Origin: an uncultured Pelagibacteraceae bacterium | Lineage (GTDB): Bacteria > Pseudomonadota > Alphaproteobacteria > Pelagibacterales > Pelagibacteraceae | Direction: 5' to 3' | NCBI GenBank assembly: GCA_902591025.1 | Contig: CACIZB010000002.1 | Coordinates: forward strand, 62,001-126,000 | DNA: 64,000 nucleotides | In this document: positions 52,844-62,401 of the stretch, in pieces | How positions within the stretch are numbered: the first letter of the stretch is position 1 | Layout of the letters: every line of letters begins with the position of its first letter | The notes under the pieces: model-generated | Told to the model about the DNA's origin: nothing | What the model saw: only the letters and a program-made list of their open reading frames with translations | Database searches by the model: none | Position numbers and translations under genes: made by a program

Positions 52844-53459
52844 CTATTTTTGCATTAAAAGAAATTGATCGTCTTTCTTCATCAGTATCATAAAATGGAT
52901 AAACTGCATGCATCAAATAACTAGGGAACATATAGAACTCCCCTACTTTTGGTTTAATAATATAATTTGACTCTGAAAATAAATTTTTTGAGCCATGTAC
53001 TAAAACAAGCTTACCATTATTATTGGTTTTATTTTCTTGGTATGTATTCCCAAAACTATTAGGGACTTTTAAATATCCTACTCCAGAAATGTGTCCACTG
53101 TGCCAGTGTATTGGATTATATTCATGTTTAAATTGTCTCACAATCCAAGATTTTATAATTTGAAAACTTTGTAATTGTTTGTTTTGCTCATGCTTAAGCC
53201 ATTCTTTACAAGCTGATGCAAGAAATTCAGCCCACTTGATGCTTTTCATGTATTCTGTCTCTAAAAAAAATTCTTGATTTACATTTCCTGCTAAATCAGA
53301 ACCATGGTCAAGTTTTTTGATTTTATCATTATCTTTAATTATATCATCAACATATTTATTTAAACTTTGTAAAGTTTCATCTGGTATATTAAATTTAACC
53401 ACTGAAGGCCCGAAAGGTTTTATTATTTTCAATGATTGATTATTTTTTTTTGACTCCAT
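52821..53459 (-). CDS. Putative 2OG-Fe(II) oxygenase
   Basis: 212 aa; NPIHWHSGHISGVGYLKVP ... FPSYLMHAVYPFYDTDEERRSISFNA ligand pattern (HxS/D..H..R). Confidence 0.75.
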   Translation of the reverse strand: MESKKNNQSLKIIKPFGPSVVKFNIPDETLQSLNKYVDDIIKDNDKIKKLDHGSDLAGNVNQEFFLETEYMKSIKWAEFLASACKEWLKHEQNKQLQSFQIIKSWIVRQFKHEYNPIHWHSGHISGVGYLKVPNSFGNTYQENKTNNNGKLVLVHGSKNLFSESNYIIKPKVGEFYMFPSYLMHAVYPFYDTDEERRSISFNAKIDENSSTY

Positions 53460-53865
53460 ACAATTCTAATTTATGATCAACTAGTTTGTACCCATATTTT
53501 TCAGCTACTTTTTTTTTCAGCATTTCTATTTCTTCGTCTACAAATTCTATTATCTCTCCAGTTTTAACATTAATTAAATGATCATGATGCCCCTCTAAAA
53601 TTTGCTCATATCTTGCTTTGCCAGCTTTAAAATCATGTTTCATTAGTATTCCTGCCTCTTCAAGAATTTTTACAGTTCGATAAACTGTAGCTATACTAAT
53701 TTTAGTGTCTATTTTTGATACTCTATTATAGAGTTCATCTACATCAGGATGATCAGACTCACCATATCGCTCTTTTGATTCTGAGAGAACTTTTAAGATT
53801 ATTCTTCTTTGGTCGGTGAGTTTCACACCTTTTGATAAACATATTTGTTCAAGACTATCTGACAT
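53440..53865 (-). CDS. fur: Ferric uptake regulator-family protein (Fur/Mur)
   Basis: GVKLTDQRRIILKVLSESKERYGESDHPDVDELYNRV; KISIATVYRTVKILEEAGIL; GHHDHLINVKTGEIIEF. Confidence 0.92.
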   Translation of the reverse strand: MSDSLEQICLSKGVKLTDQRRIILKVLSESKERYGESDHPDVDELYNRVSKIDTKISIATVYRTVKILEEAGILMKHDFKAGKARYEQILEGHHDHLINVKTGEIIEFVDEEIEMLKKKVAEKYGYKLVDHKLELYGVKKK

Positions 53866-53873
53866 TTCTAATT

Positions 53874-54260
53874 TTAACTTATATAAATAGGATTAATCAA
53901 ATTCTTTTTGATTTTAAATTTGTCACATAAATCGGGTATATTCTCATACTTAATATTGCTAGGCTCTTCAAAATCCTCAAAACTAAAGCAATAATAATCA
54001 ATGTTATTGACGAAATGTATCGCCTGTATGGTGGAAAGCGAATTTCTTATTCCAGCAAAACTTCCAGGGCCTTTATTAACATAAAGCTTTGAAATATTCT
54101 TAATTTCTATATTTTTTGAGTTTAAAAACTCGTTTATCAAAATCATGATTTTTTCAAAATTTTTTTTAGTATTTTCATGAGTAATATAATAATTATTATG
54201 ATTATTAATGATCATAAAAAAAATTTTATCTTTAGTTGCGTCAATAATAAGTTTTATCAT
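53874..54260 (-). CDS. tsaB: Short TsaB (YeaZ)-like t6A biosynthesis protein
   Basis: MIKLIIDATKDKIFFMI...; LYVNKGPGSFAGIRNSLSTIQAI; 128 aa if started at MIKLIIDA (54260); position next to fur/miaB. Confidence 0.75.
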   Translation of the reverse strand: MIKLIIDATKDKIFFMIINNHNNYYITHENTKKNFEKIMILINEFLNSKNIEIKNISKLYVNKGPGSFAGIRNSLSTIQAIHFVNNIDYYCFSFEDFEEPSNIKYENIPDLCDKFKIKKNLINPIYIS

Positions 54261-55263
54261 TTTACAGTTATTTTTTTTAGTCAATTCTAATTCAGAGTCG
54301 AGTAATAGCAAATATTTTTCTCACGATAATGGAATATTGTCTGTTATGTATCATAGATTTAATGAAAATAAATATCCTTCAACTAACGTACGGATGGAAA
54401 TGTTTGAAAAACAACTTCAAATGATAAAAGAGCTTAATTATGATTTTTATGATCCTAAGAAGCTTATTCCTGAATTTGAAAAACCAAAAGAAAGAAAGAA
54501 AATTTTAATAACTATAGATGATGGATTTAAATCATTCTACGACGAAGCATGGCCATATTTAAAGAAAAATAGAATTCCATTTATACTCTTTATATCTACG
54601 GAACCAGTTGGAAAAAGGGGTTATATGGATTGGAGAGAGATTAAGGAAATTGAAAAATTTGATTTTGCCACAATTGGTCATCATTCTCATACACATGAAT
54701 ATTTAATTGAAATGAGTGAATCTGAATTTATCAGGGATATTGAAACTGCAACAAAAATTTTTAAAGATAATCTTGGATATGTTCCAGAAATTTTTTCTTA
54801 TCCTTTTGGAGAATATTCTGAATATATGAAAAAATACATTTCTAAAAATTTTAAAATTGCATTTGGACAACACTCAGGTGTTATCGATGTCAATAAAAAT
54901 AAATTTGAATTACCTAGATTTCCGATAAATGAAAAATATGGTGATCTGAAGAGATTTAAATCATTAATAGATTACTTACCTTTAGAATATAAAAAATTAG
55001 AACCTATAGAAAAAAAAATAAAAGAAAAAAATAATCCTCCACAAATAATAGTTACATTCTTTCCAGAACAAAAAAATATCAAAAATATAAATTGTTATGC
55101 AAATGATGGTGGGGAGTGGAGTAAACCAAATTTAAAATTTGAAAATGAGATCTTAAAAATAAATTTTGATAAAAAATTTTTACCTCGTAGAGGTAGAATT
55201 AACTGTTCATTGAATGATAACGGTAAATGGAGATGGTTTGGTACACAGTTTACAATTCAATAG
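54208..55263 (+). CDS. Exported polysaccharide deacetylase-like protein
   Basis: Signal peptide MIIKKILSLVASIISFIILQLFFLVNSNS; ILITIDDGFKSFYDEAWPYL; IGHHSHTHEYL; FSYPFGEYSEYM. Confidence 0.9.
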   Translation: MIIKKILSLVASIISFIILQLFFLVNSNSESSNSKYFSHDNGILSVMYHRFNENKYPSTNVRMEMFEKQLQMIKELNYDFYDPKKLIPEFEKPKERKKILITIDDGFKSFYDEAWPYLKKNRIPFILFISTEPVGKRGYMDWREIKEIEKFDFATIGHHSHTHEYLIEMSESEFIRDIETATKIFKDNLGYVPEIFSYPFGEYSEYMKKYISKNFKIAFGQHSGVIDVNKNKFELPRFPINEKYGDLKRFKSLIDYLPLEYKKLEPIEKKIKEKNNPPQIIVTFFPEQKNIKNINCYANDGGEWSKPNLKFENEILKINFDKKFLPRRGRINCSLNDNGKWRWFGTQFTIQ

Positions 55264-55265
55264 AA

Positions 55266-56336
55266 TTAAATTAAGCTTTCTAACTTAATACTTGAAGGGA
55301 GCAATCTAGCATCATCAAAATCTTTGAGATTATTTTGTTTAATAATTTTTTGTAAAACATCCACGTATTTTTCACCAGTTTCAGCATATTGATTTAAAAA
55401 CTTTACCAAAAGTAAACTATCTAAAGCTAATCCTTTGTCTCTTAATTCTGCTCGAGCTTTTCTTAAGTTCTTATAAGAGGAATGAGTGTTTAAGTTACGT
55501 TGATAAGCTCGGACAGAAGCTTGCAATACATTAAATTTCATTACTTTATGGCCTTTGCTTTTATCCGCATCTTTTGGTTTCAAGCCCTCACCTGACCATG
55601 TCCACTGTCCAAACAATGCATTTCCCTCCTGAGCAAATCTTGATGTTCCCCAACCAGTTTCTTTGGCTGCTTGGGCGATTGCAAGTGAAACAGGTATTTC
55701 ATCCATTCTAATTTTTAAGATTGATAATTCTTTAGATGGTATTCCATATTGCTTATATTTTTTTTCAAGCCATTTTTTTTCTAATTTTGTATTATTGTTT
55801 TTGTTAATAATACTGAAAAGTCTCTTTCTATCTAACCTAATATTATTATTTTCCTTAAGAATTAATGGTAATACAATTTGAATAAAGAAATCTTTTCTTT
55901 GTTTAGTATCTTCTATCATTTTAATTTCTGCAGGAAGCAATGTTAGTGCGACTGGTTTGACTAATTTTTTTTCTCTTACATCTTTCAGAGAATATTTAGT
56001 ATCTTCAAAAAGCTGTTTGATTGTTGAGGCATTTAATCTTACTGTATCAGTCTCCAAATCATTTAGACTAAAAATATCTTTTAATAAATCATTTTCATCC
56101 AGATAAGCCCCATCATCAGTCTCTAAATTCTTCCCATCATTGTTTAATGTGTAAGCTAATATTTGCTTAGAGTTATTTTCAAATACAAAAGTTTTATTTT
56201 TTGAATAATTTATTGCTATTGGCATGAGATAAAAAAAAGAAATAATTAATAAAGAGCTTAAAAAGATTTTATAAAAAGGCTTTAAACTTCTCTGATCTAA
56301 GACTTTTAAAAATTTGATAAACGATTTATTCATCAA
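55266..56336 (-). CDS. Bax-like glucosaminidase-domain membrane protein
   Basis: PVSLAIAQAAKETGWGTSRFAQEGNALFGQWTW...LNTHSSYKNLRKAR; N-terminal TM. Confidence 0.85.
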   Translation of the reverse strand: MMNKSFIKFLKVLDQRSLKPFYKIFLSSLLIISFFYLMPIAINYSKNKTFVFENNSKQILAYTLNNDGKNLETDDGAYLDENDLLKDIFSLNDLETDTVRLNASTIKQLFEDTKYSLKDVREKKLVKPVALTLLPAEIKMIEDTKQRKDFFIQIVLPLILKENNNIRLDRKRLFSIINKNNNTKLEKKWLEKKYKQYGIPSKELSILKIRMDEIPVSLAIAQAAKETGWGTSRFAQEGNALFGQWTWSGEGLKPKDADKSKGHKVMKFNVLQASVRAYQRNLNTHSSYKNLRKARAELRDKGLALDSLLLVKFLNQYAETGEKYVDVLQKIIKQNNLKDFDDARLLPSSIKLESLI

Positions 56337-56346
56337 TCATTTTTCC

Positions 56347-56886
56347 CTATATTGCCTCAACTTCTTTAACTTCTGGAATATAATGACATAAAAGATTCTG
56401 AACACCTTGTTTAAGTGTCATAGTAGAACTTGGACAACCAGAACAGCTCCCTTGTAATTGAACTTTCACCGTGCCATTTTTAAATTCTTTAAATTTAATA
56501 TCTCCACCATCCTTAGCAACTGCAGGTCTAATTTTTTGGTCAAGTATTTTTATTATTTTTTTTTCTATTTCCTCAAAATTTTCTTTATCTTCCTTTGGAC
56601 TATTTTCTATAACGCAGCTTTTGCCATTTGAGTAAAAATCATTTATTAGAGATATAACAATATGTTTTATTTCATCCCAAGAAAAATCATTTTGTTTGTT
56701 TATTGATATAAAGTCTTCACCCAAAAAAATGCTCTCAACTCCTTTGACCAATAGCAGACTTTTAATTAGCTCATTTTGTACATCATCTTTTTTGGTTATC
56801 TCAAAAGACCCATTTTTTGAAACAATTTTACCGGGTAAAAACTTTAGTGAATTAGGATTTGGGGTATTTTCAGTCTGAACAAACAT
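56347..56886 (-). CDS. NifU/Nfu-type Fe-S scaffold protein
   Basis: MFVQTENTPNPNSLKFLPG; LQGSCSGCPSSTMTLKQGVQNLL. Confidence 0.95.
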   Translation of the reverse strand: MFVQTENTPNPNSLKFLPGKIVSKNGSFEITKKDDVQNELIKSLLLVKGVESIFLGEDFISINKQNDFSWDEIKHIVISLINDFYSNGKSCVIENSPKEDKENFEEIEKKIIKILDQKIRPAVAKDGGDIKFKEFKNGTVKVQLQGSCSGCPSSTMTLKQGVQNLLCHYIPEVKEVEAI

Positions 56887-56940
56887 AACATATTATATAG
56901 TCAATAATTTCAAAAATGGTACTTGATAATAAAATTTTTT

Positions 56941-57942
56941 TCAAAAACCAATAATTTCATGAATTTTTTTCATCTTTTGGGATGCTATTTTATCTGCTTT
57001 TTCAGATCCATCTAAAAGAATTTTATCTAAGTAATTACTATCTTGTAATAATTTTTTAATCTCAACTGATATAGGAGTTATCTTATCAACTAAGACTTGA
57101 GATAAAGATTCTTTAAAATCAGAAAAATTTTTTCCAGAGAATTCTTTAATGACCTCATCAAAATTTAAATCTGTTAAACTTGAATAAATACCTATTAAAT
57201 TTTTTACTTCTGGTCTTTTTGATAATTCTTCACCACTAGACGGCATTGGTAAGGCATCAGTTTTAGCTTTTTTAATTTTGTTTATAATTTGATCTTTATC
57301 ATCTGTTAGATTTACTCGACTTTGATCTGATATCTCCGATTTACTCATTTTTTTTAAACCATCTTTTAGACTCATTATTCTTGAAAATTCTTTTTGGATT
57401 AGTGGTTCAGGGACTTTAAAAAAGTCATCTACATTGAAATCATTATTAAATTTCTGTGCAATATCCCTCGATAATTCTAAGTGTTGTTTTTGATCATCTC
57501 CAACTGGAACATGTGAAGTATCATAAAGTAATATATCTGCTGCCATTAAGACAGGATAAGAATAAAGACCTATACTTGCCTTTTCTTTATCTTTTCCAGC
57601 TTTTTCCTTAAATTGTGTCATTCTATTCAGCCATCCCATTCTAGCTATACAACTTAAAATCCAGGCTGCCTCTGAATGAGCACTTACTTTTGACTGACTA
57701 AAAATAATATTTTTTTCAGGATCAATGCCACTAGCGATGAATGTTGCTACTGTCTCTCTTATATTGTCTCTTAACTCTTTAGGATCTTGGCTCACTGTTA
57801 TTGCGTGAAGATCTACGACACAAAAAATACACTCGTTATTTTTATCTTTACTTAATTTAACAAAGTTCTTAATTGCACCCAAATAATTCCCTAAATGAAG
57901 ATTTCCTGTAGGCTGAACTCCTGAAAAAATTTTTTTTCCCAT
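56941..57942 (-). CDS. trpS: Tryptophanyl-tRNA synthetase
   Basis: [18 protein letters not shown] (HIGH-like), KMSKS motif. Confidence 0.97.
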   Translation of the reverse strand: MGKKIFSGVQPTGNLHLGNYLGAIKNFVKLSKDKNNECIFCVVDLHAITVSQDPKELRDNIRETVATFIASGIDPEKNIIFSQSKVSAHSEAAWILSCIARMGWLNRMTQFKEKAGKDKEKASIGLYSYPVLMAADILLYDTSHVPVGDDQKQHLELSRDIAQKFNNDFNVDDFFKVPEPLIQKEFSRIMSLKDGLKKMSKSEISDQSRVNLTDDKDQIINKIKKAKTDALPMPSSGEELSKRPEVKNLIGIYSSLTDLNFDEVIKEFSGKNFSDFKESLSQVLVDKITPISVEIKKLLQDSNYLDKILLDGSEKADKIASQKMKKIHEIIGF

Positions 57943-57945
57943 AGA

Positions 57946-59475
57946 TTAATACTTTAATTGAAGATCTTTATAATTAAAAGCTTTGATAATAAGTGATAAT
58001 AAAAAATAGAAAACAAAACCTAATAAAACAGTTAAAAGTAGATAAAAAGATTTAAAGGCATAATCGTAGTTCAATCTTATTTCAAAAATAAAGATTAAAT
58101 ATTTAAAAAAAATACCCATCATTAAAGATGCAAACAGAATTTTCAAAAAACTTTTTAAGAATATTTTACTAAACTCAAATAAATTTCTTTTTTTAAGAAA
58201 AATAAATAATAAAATTGAATTAATCCATGATGAAATACTAGTTGCAATAGGGATAATTATAAACCCAATGCTCTTAAAATAAAAAAGACTAATAAAAATA
58301 TTTAGTAACACAGAAAATAGTGAAATATAAAAGGGTGTTTTCGTGTCTTGATTTGCAAAAAAGAATGTTGAAAAAACTTTTATCATCCCGAAAGCTGGAA
58401 GTCCTATACCAAAATAAAATAATGCCTTAGCAGAGTTTTTTACTGCATCAATACCAAATGAACCATATCCAAATAAGGCAGAGATTATTTCTTCTGATCC
58501 AGCAATTAAAGCTATAGACGCTGGTAAACTTAGAAACATACTTAGTTCTAATGCTTTATTTTGAATATCTAAAATTTTTTTTTTTTTCTTTAACAAAATA
58601 TGTTTAGAAAGCTGAGGTAAAACAACCACACCTATAGCAATTCCTGCAATAGCTAAATTAATCTGATAAATTCTATCAGCATAATACAAATAAGATACCG
58701 CATTTGCTTGAAATGAGGCAATAATAGTTCCAACAAGAATATTGATTTGAGTCACTCCTGATGAAAAGATGCTTGGTAAAAGTTTTTTAAAAAAAAATTT
58801 TACTTTATTATTTACCTTAATTTTTAAATTTAATTCAATTACATAATATTTTTTTACGAATATATACAAAAAAACTAGCTGTAAAAGACCAGCTATGGAT
58901 ACTCCAAATGACATAATATAAATCAGTTGATCACCAAGATATTTTCCGAAAATTAATATTGATATTAAAACAATATTAAGAATTATGGGCGCAGCAGATG
59001 CTGCTGCGAACTTATTATGAGAGTTTAGTATAGCTGCAAAGAAAGATGATAAACTTACAAACATTAAAAATGGAAATGTTATTCTTGTTAAATCAATTGC
59101 TAAATTAATTTTTTTTTGATCCTCTATAAAACCTGGTGCTATTAAGCTTACAAAAACTGGCATAAAAATTTCAATTATAATTGTTAAAAATAGTAAGCTT
59201 AAAAATAAAAGATTGAATATATCGTTTGCAAATTTTTTTGATTTAGATTTTTTTTTAACAAGCTCTGATGCATAACTTGGAACAAAAGCTGCATTAAATG
59301 TTCCTTCCGCAAATAATCTTCTAAATGTATTAGGAATTCTAAAAGCGACAAAAAATGCATCAGCAACAAAGCTCGCACCCAGAAATATAGCAATCAATAC
59401 ATCTCTTAGATAACCGAGTAATCTACTTATAATGGTATAAAACCCAAAAGTCCCTGTTGACTTAATTAAATTCAT
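57946..59475 (-). CDS. murJ: Lipid II flippase MurJ
   Basis: TIISRLLGYLRDVLIAIFLGAS; FRIPNTFRRLFAEGTFNAAFVPSY. Confidence 0.96.
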   Translation of the reverse strand: MNLIKSTGTFGFYTIISRLLGYLRDVLIAIFLGASFVADAFFVAFRIPNTFRRLFAEGTFNAAFVPSYASELVKKKSKSKKFANDIFNLLFLSLLFLTIIIEIFMPVFVSLIAPGFIEDQKKINLAIDLTRITFPFLMFVSLSSFFAAILNSHNKFAAASAAPIILNIVLISILIFGKYLGDQLIYIMSFGVSIAGLLQLVFLYIFVKKYYVIELNLKIKVNNKVKFFFKKLLPSIFSSGVTQINILVGTIIASFQANAVSYLYYADRIYQINLAIAGIAIGVVVLPQLSKHILLKKKKKILDIQNKALELSMFLSLPASIALIAGSEEIISALFGYGSFGIDAVKNSAKALFYFGIGLPAFGMIKVFSTFFFANQDTKTPFYISLFSVLLNIFISLFYFKSIGFIIIPIATSISSWINSILLFIFLKKRNLFEFSKIFLKSFLKILFASLMMGIFFKYLIFIFEIRLNYDYAFKSFYLLLTVLLGFVFYFLLSLIIKAFNYKDLQLKY

Positions 59476-59525
59476 AAATCATATTAGTCTTAATTTTACC
59501 CCATTTGTACAACTAATTAAGAAAA

Positions 59526-61811
59526 ATGAAAAAAACAAAAGTTGATCATTACACAGATAAGGAAGCTTTAGAATTTCACAGTCATGTCAAACCAGGCAAG
59601 ATTGAAATTTCCTCCTCGAAAAATATGACAACAAAAAGAGATTTGGCATTAGCATACTCACCAGGTGTAGCAGCTCCTGTAAGAGCTATAAGTGAAAATC
59701 CAGAGGCAGCTTTTGATTATACTAGCAAAGGTAATTTAGTTGCGGTTATAAGTAATGGTTCAGCTATTTTAGGTATGGGAAATCTTGGTGCCTTAGCTTC
59801 AAAGCCTGTAATGGAAGGTAAAGCAGTTTTATTCAAAAGGTTTGCTGATATTGACTCCATAGATCTCGAAATTGACTCTTCGGAGCCTACAGAAATTATT
59901 AATAGCATTAAAAACTTTGCTCCTAGTTTTGGTGGAATAAATCTTGAAGATATTGCTGCGCCCGATTGCTTCATAATAGAAGAGAAGCTTAAAGAAATAC
60001 TAGACATACCAGTTTTTCATGATGATCAACATGGAACTGCAATCATAACGACTGCCGCCCTCTTAAATGCTTTAGATATTAGTAAAAAATCTATTGATAA
60101 AGTTAAAATAGTTGTGAATGGTGCAGGAGCGTCTGCAATGGCTTGCACAAATTTATTCAAAAAAAGCGGGGTACCTCAAAAAAATATTACAATGGTTGAC
60201 AGAAAAGGAGTCATTTTTAGGAGTCGAGAAAATTTAAATCAATGGAAGTCAATCCATGCAATTGAGACTAATGATAGAACTTTAGATGATGCAATAAAAG
60301 ACGCTGATGTTTTTTTAGGTTTGTCAGCTAAAGGGGCCTTAACAAAAAACATGGTCAAAAAAATGGCAAAAAATCCAATTATATTTGCCTGTGCTAACCC
60401 AGATCCTGAAATCACTCCAGAGGAAATAGAGGAAGTAAGATCGGATGCTATAATTGCAACTGGAAGATCTGATTACCCAAACCAAGTTAATAACTTAATT
60501 GGTTTTCCATATATTTTTAGAGGGGCTTTAGATGTTAGATCAAAAACAATAAATGAAGAAATGAAGGTTGCTGCAGCTCATGCTATTGCAAATTTAGCCA
60601 AGGAAGATGTTCCAGATGAAGTTGTAGCTGCAATGGGCGGTGAAAGGCCACATTATGGTAAAGAATATATAATTCCATCCACTTTTGATCCAAGATTAAT
60701 AAGTGTTATACCAGCTGCAGTAGCAAAAGCTGCAATTGAAACTGGGGTGGCTAGAATTAAAATTGATAACTTTGAAACTTATAAGGAGCAATTAAAACAA
60801 AGGTTGGATCCTACTGTAACAATTATGCAAGGAATTAATAACTATATAAAGAAAAAACCGAAAAGAGTAGTTTTTGCAGACGGAGAAGATGAGAATATGC
60901 TTAAAGCCGCTATTGCGTTTAAGAACTCAAAATTAGGGACACCCATCTTGGTTGGAAAAGAGGAAAAAGTTAAGGAGCAAATTAAAAAAATTGGTTTTAA
61001 CGAAAATTTTGATATCGAAGTAATCAATTCTAAAAATACTGAAAAAAGAAAAAAATATGTTCAATACGTTTTTAAAAAACTACAAAGAGAACAGGGTATG
61101 CTTGAATGGGATTGTGATAGACTTGTTAGAAATGATAGAGTGGTTTGGTCAGCTTGTATGGTTGCTTGTGGTGATGCAGACGCTATGGTAACTGGGAATA
61201 CTAGAAGATATTCGTCCTCATTGGAGAAAGTTATTAAAGTTGTCGATCCAAGACCTGGTGAAATAATGTTTGGTTTAAATTTAATTGTTAACAGAGGTAA
61301 AACAATTTTTATATGTGATACATCTGTTATTGAATATCCTGAGGCTAATCAGTTGGCAGATATGGCAATTTCAGCAGCAAGAGTTGTAAGACTATTTGGT
61401 TTTGATCCCAAGGTGGCTTTTTTATCTCACTCAACTTTTGGTGAACCTGTAACAGACAGAACAAAAAGAATAAGTGATGCAGTTAAAATTTTAAAAAAAA
61501 GAAAAGTTGATTTTAAATTTGACGGTGAGATGCAGCCAGATGTTGCTTTAGAAGAATTATATAAAGAATTATATCCATTTTCTGAAATAGTTGGAAATTC
61601 TAATGTTCTAATAATGCCAAGTCAACATAGTGCCGCCATTTCATACAAAATGATAAAATCAATGAGTAGAGCCAAACTTATTGGTCCACTATTAATTGGC
61701 CTTGGACTTCCAATTGAAATTGCTCCTTTAAGATCTTCAACATCTGATATTATCAACCTAGCTTCAATAGCTGCTTATTCTGCTGACGTAATTAAATATA
61801 AAAAAAATTAA
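59526..61811 (+). CDS. maeB: NADP-dependent malic enzyme with phosphotransacetylase-like C-terminal domain
   Basis: LALAYSPGVAAPVRAI; FHDDQHGTAIITTAALLNAL; C-terminal PTA-like domain; 761 aa. Confidence 0.95.
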   Translation: MKKTKVDHYTDKEALEFHSHVKPGKIEISSSKNMTTKRDLALAYSPGVAAPVRAISENPEAAFDYTSKGNLVAVISNGSAILGMGNLGALASKPVMEGKAVLFKRFADIDSIDLEIDSSEPTEIINSIKNFAPSFGGINLEDIAAPDCFIIEEKLKEILDIPVFHDDQHGTAIITTAALLNALDISKKSIDKVKIVVNGAGASAMACTNLFKKSGVPQKNITMVDRKGVIFRSRENLNQWKSIHAIETNDRTLDDAIKDADVFLGLSAKGALTKNMVKKMAKNPIIFACANPDPEITPEEIEEVRSDAIIATGRSDYPNQVNNLIGFPYIFRGALDVRSKTINEEMKVAAAHAIANLAKEDVPDEVVAAMGGERPHYGKEYIIPSTFDPRLISVIPAAVAKAAIETGVARIKIDNFETYKEQLKQRLDPTVTIMQGINNYIKKKPKRVVFADGEDENMLKAAIAFKNSKLGTPILVGKEEKVKEQIKKIGFNENFDIEVINSKNTEKRKKYVQYVFKKLQREQGMLEWDCDRLVRNDRVVWSACMVACGDADAMVTGNTRRYSSSLEKVIKVVDPRPGEIMFGLNLIVNRGKTIFICDTSVIEYPEANQLADMAISAARVVRLFGFDPKVAFLSHSTFGEPVTDRTKRISDAVKILKKRKVDFKFDGEMQPDVALEELYKELYPFSEIVGNSNVLIMPSQHSAAISYKMIKSMSRAKLIGPLLIGLGLPIEIAPLRSSTSDIINLASIAAYSADVIKYKKN

Positions 61812-62401
61812 TTTTTTTGTATTCTTAAATTTTCCACTAACAAAATACTTGCTATTACATCTTTTACATCCAAGATTTCTTGAGCTTCTTTAATTACCTC
61901 ATCTTTTTCATCAGAAGTAAGTGCAATACCATAAATAAAAATTTTTTTTTTGTAAGTGTCGATTTGGTAATTGGTAGCTTTTATTTCATTATTTAATATT
62001 AAAGCGGTTCTTAACTGAGAAGTTATCAAAATATCTTTAGCTGATTGTCGAAAATTAAATTCTTCCTTAACCTTTATATCATTTCTAACAGAACGAACAC
62101 CATCAGTCTCCCAGGCTAATTTGGTCAATCTAAGTTTATCCTCTAAATCATCAATTTTTCCAGTAAGGAAAATTCTTCCATCTAGGACTTTAGTTTTAAC
62201 TGACACGATATATTTTTTATCTAAAAGAACTATTCTAGTAGTTAGATTTTTTTGCATTATTGAGTCATCAATTTGCGTGCCAACTGATCTTGGGTCAAAA
62301 GCTATACTCACACCTGTTCCAAAAATTCCTTTTGAAGATACTCCAGCACATGAAGTGAGTGAAATCGCAATTAGCATGATTAAAACAAATTTAATTTTCA
62401 T
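61808..62401 (-). CDS. BON-domain lipoprotein
   Basis: Lipobox LTSCAG; KVLDGRIFLTGKIDDLEDKLRLTKLAWETDGVRSVRNDI BON repeat. Confidence 0.88.
   Translation of the reverse strand: MKIKFVLIMLIAISLTSCAGVSSKGIFGTGVSIAFDPRSVGTQIDDSIMQKNLTTRIVLLDKKYIVSVKTKVLDGRIFLTGKIDDLEDKLRLTKLAWETDGVRSVRNDIKVKEEFNFRQSAKDILITSQLRTALILNNEIKATNYQIDTYKKKIFIYGIALTSDEKDEVIKEAQEILDVKDVIASILLVENLRIQKN

Noticed and set aside
59476-59525. Possible riboswitch upstream of maeB
   Set aside because: The murJ-maeB gap is only about 50 bp, too short for a glycine riboswitch or similar aptamer, and no pairing was seen
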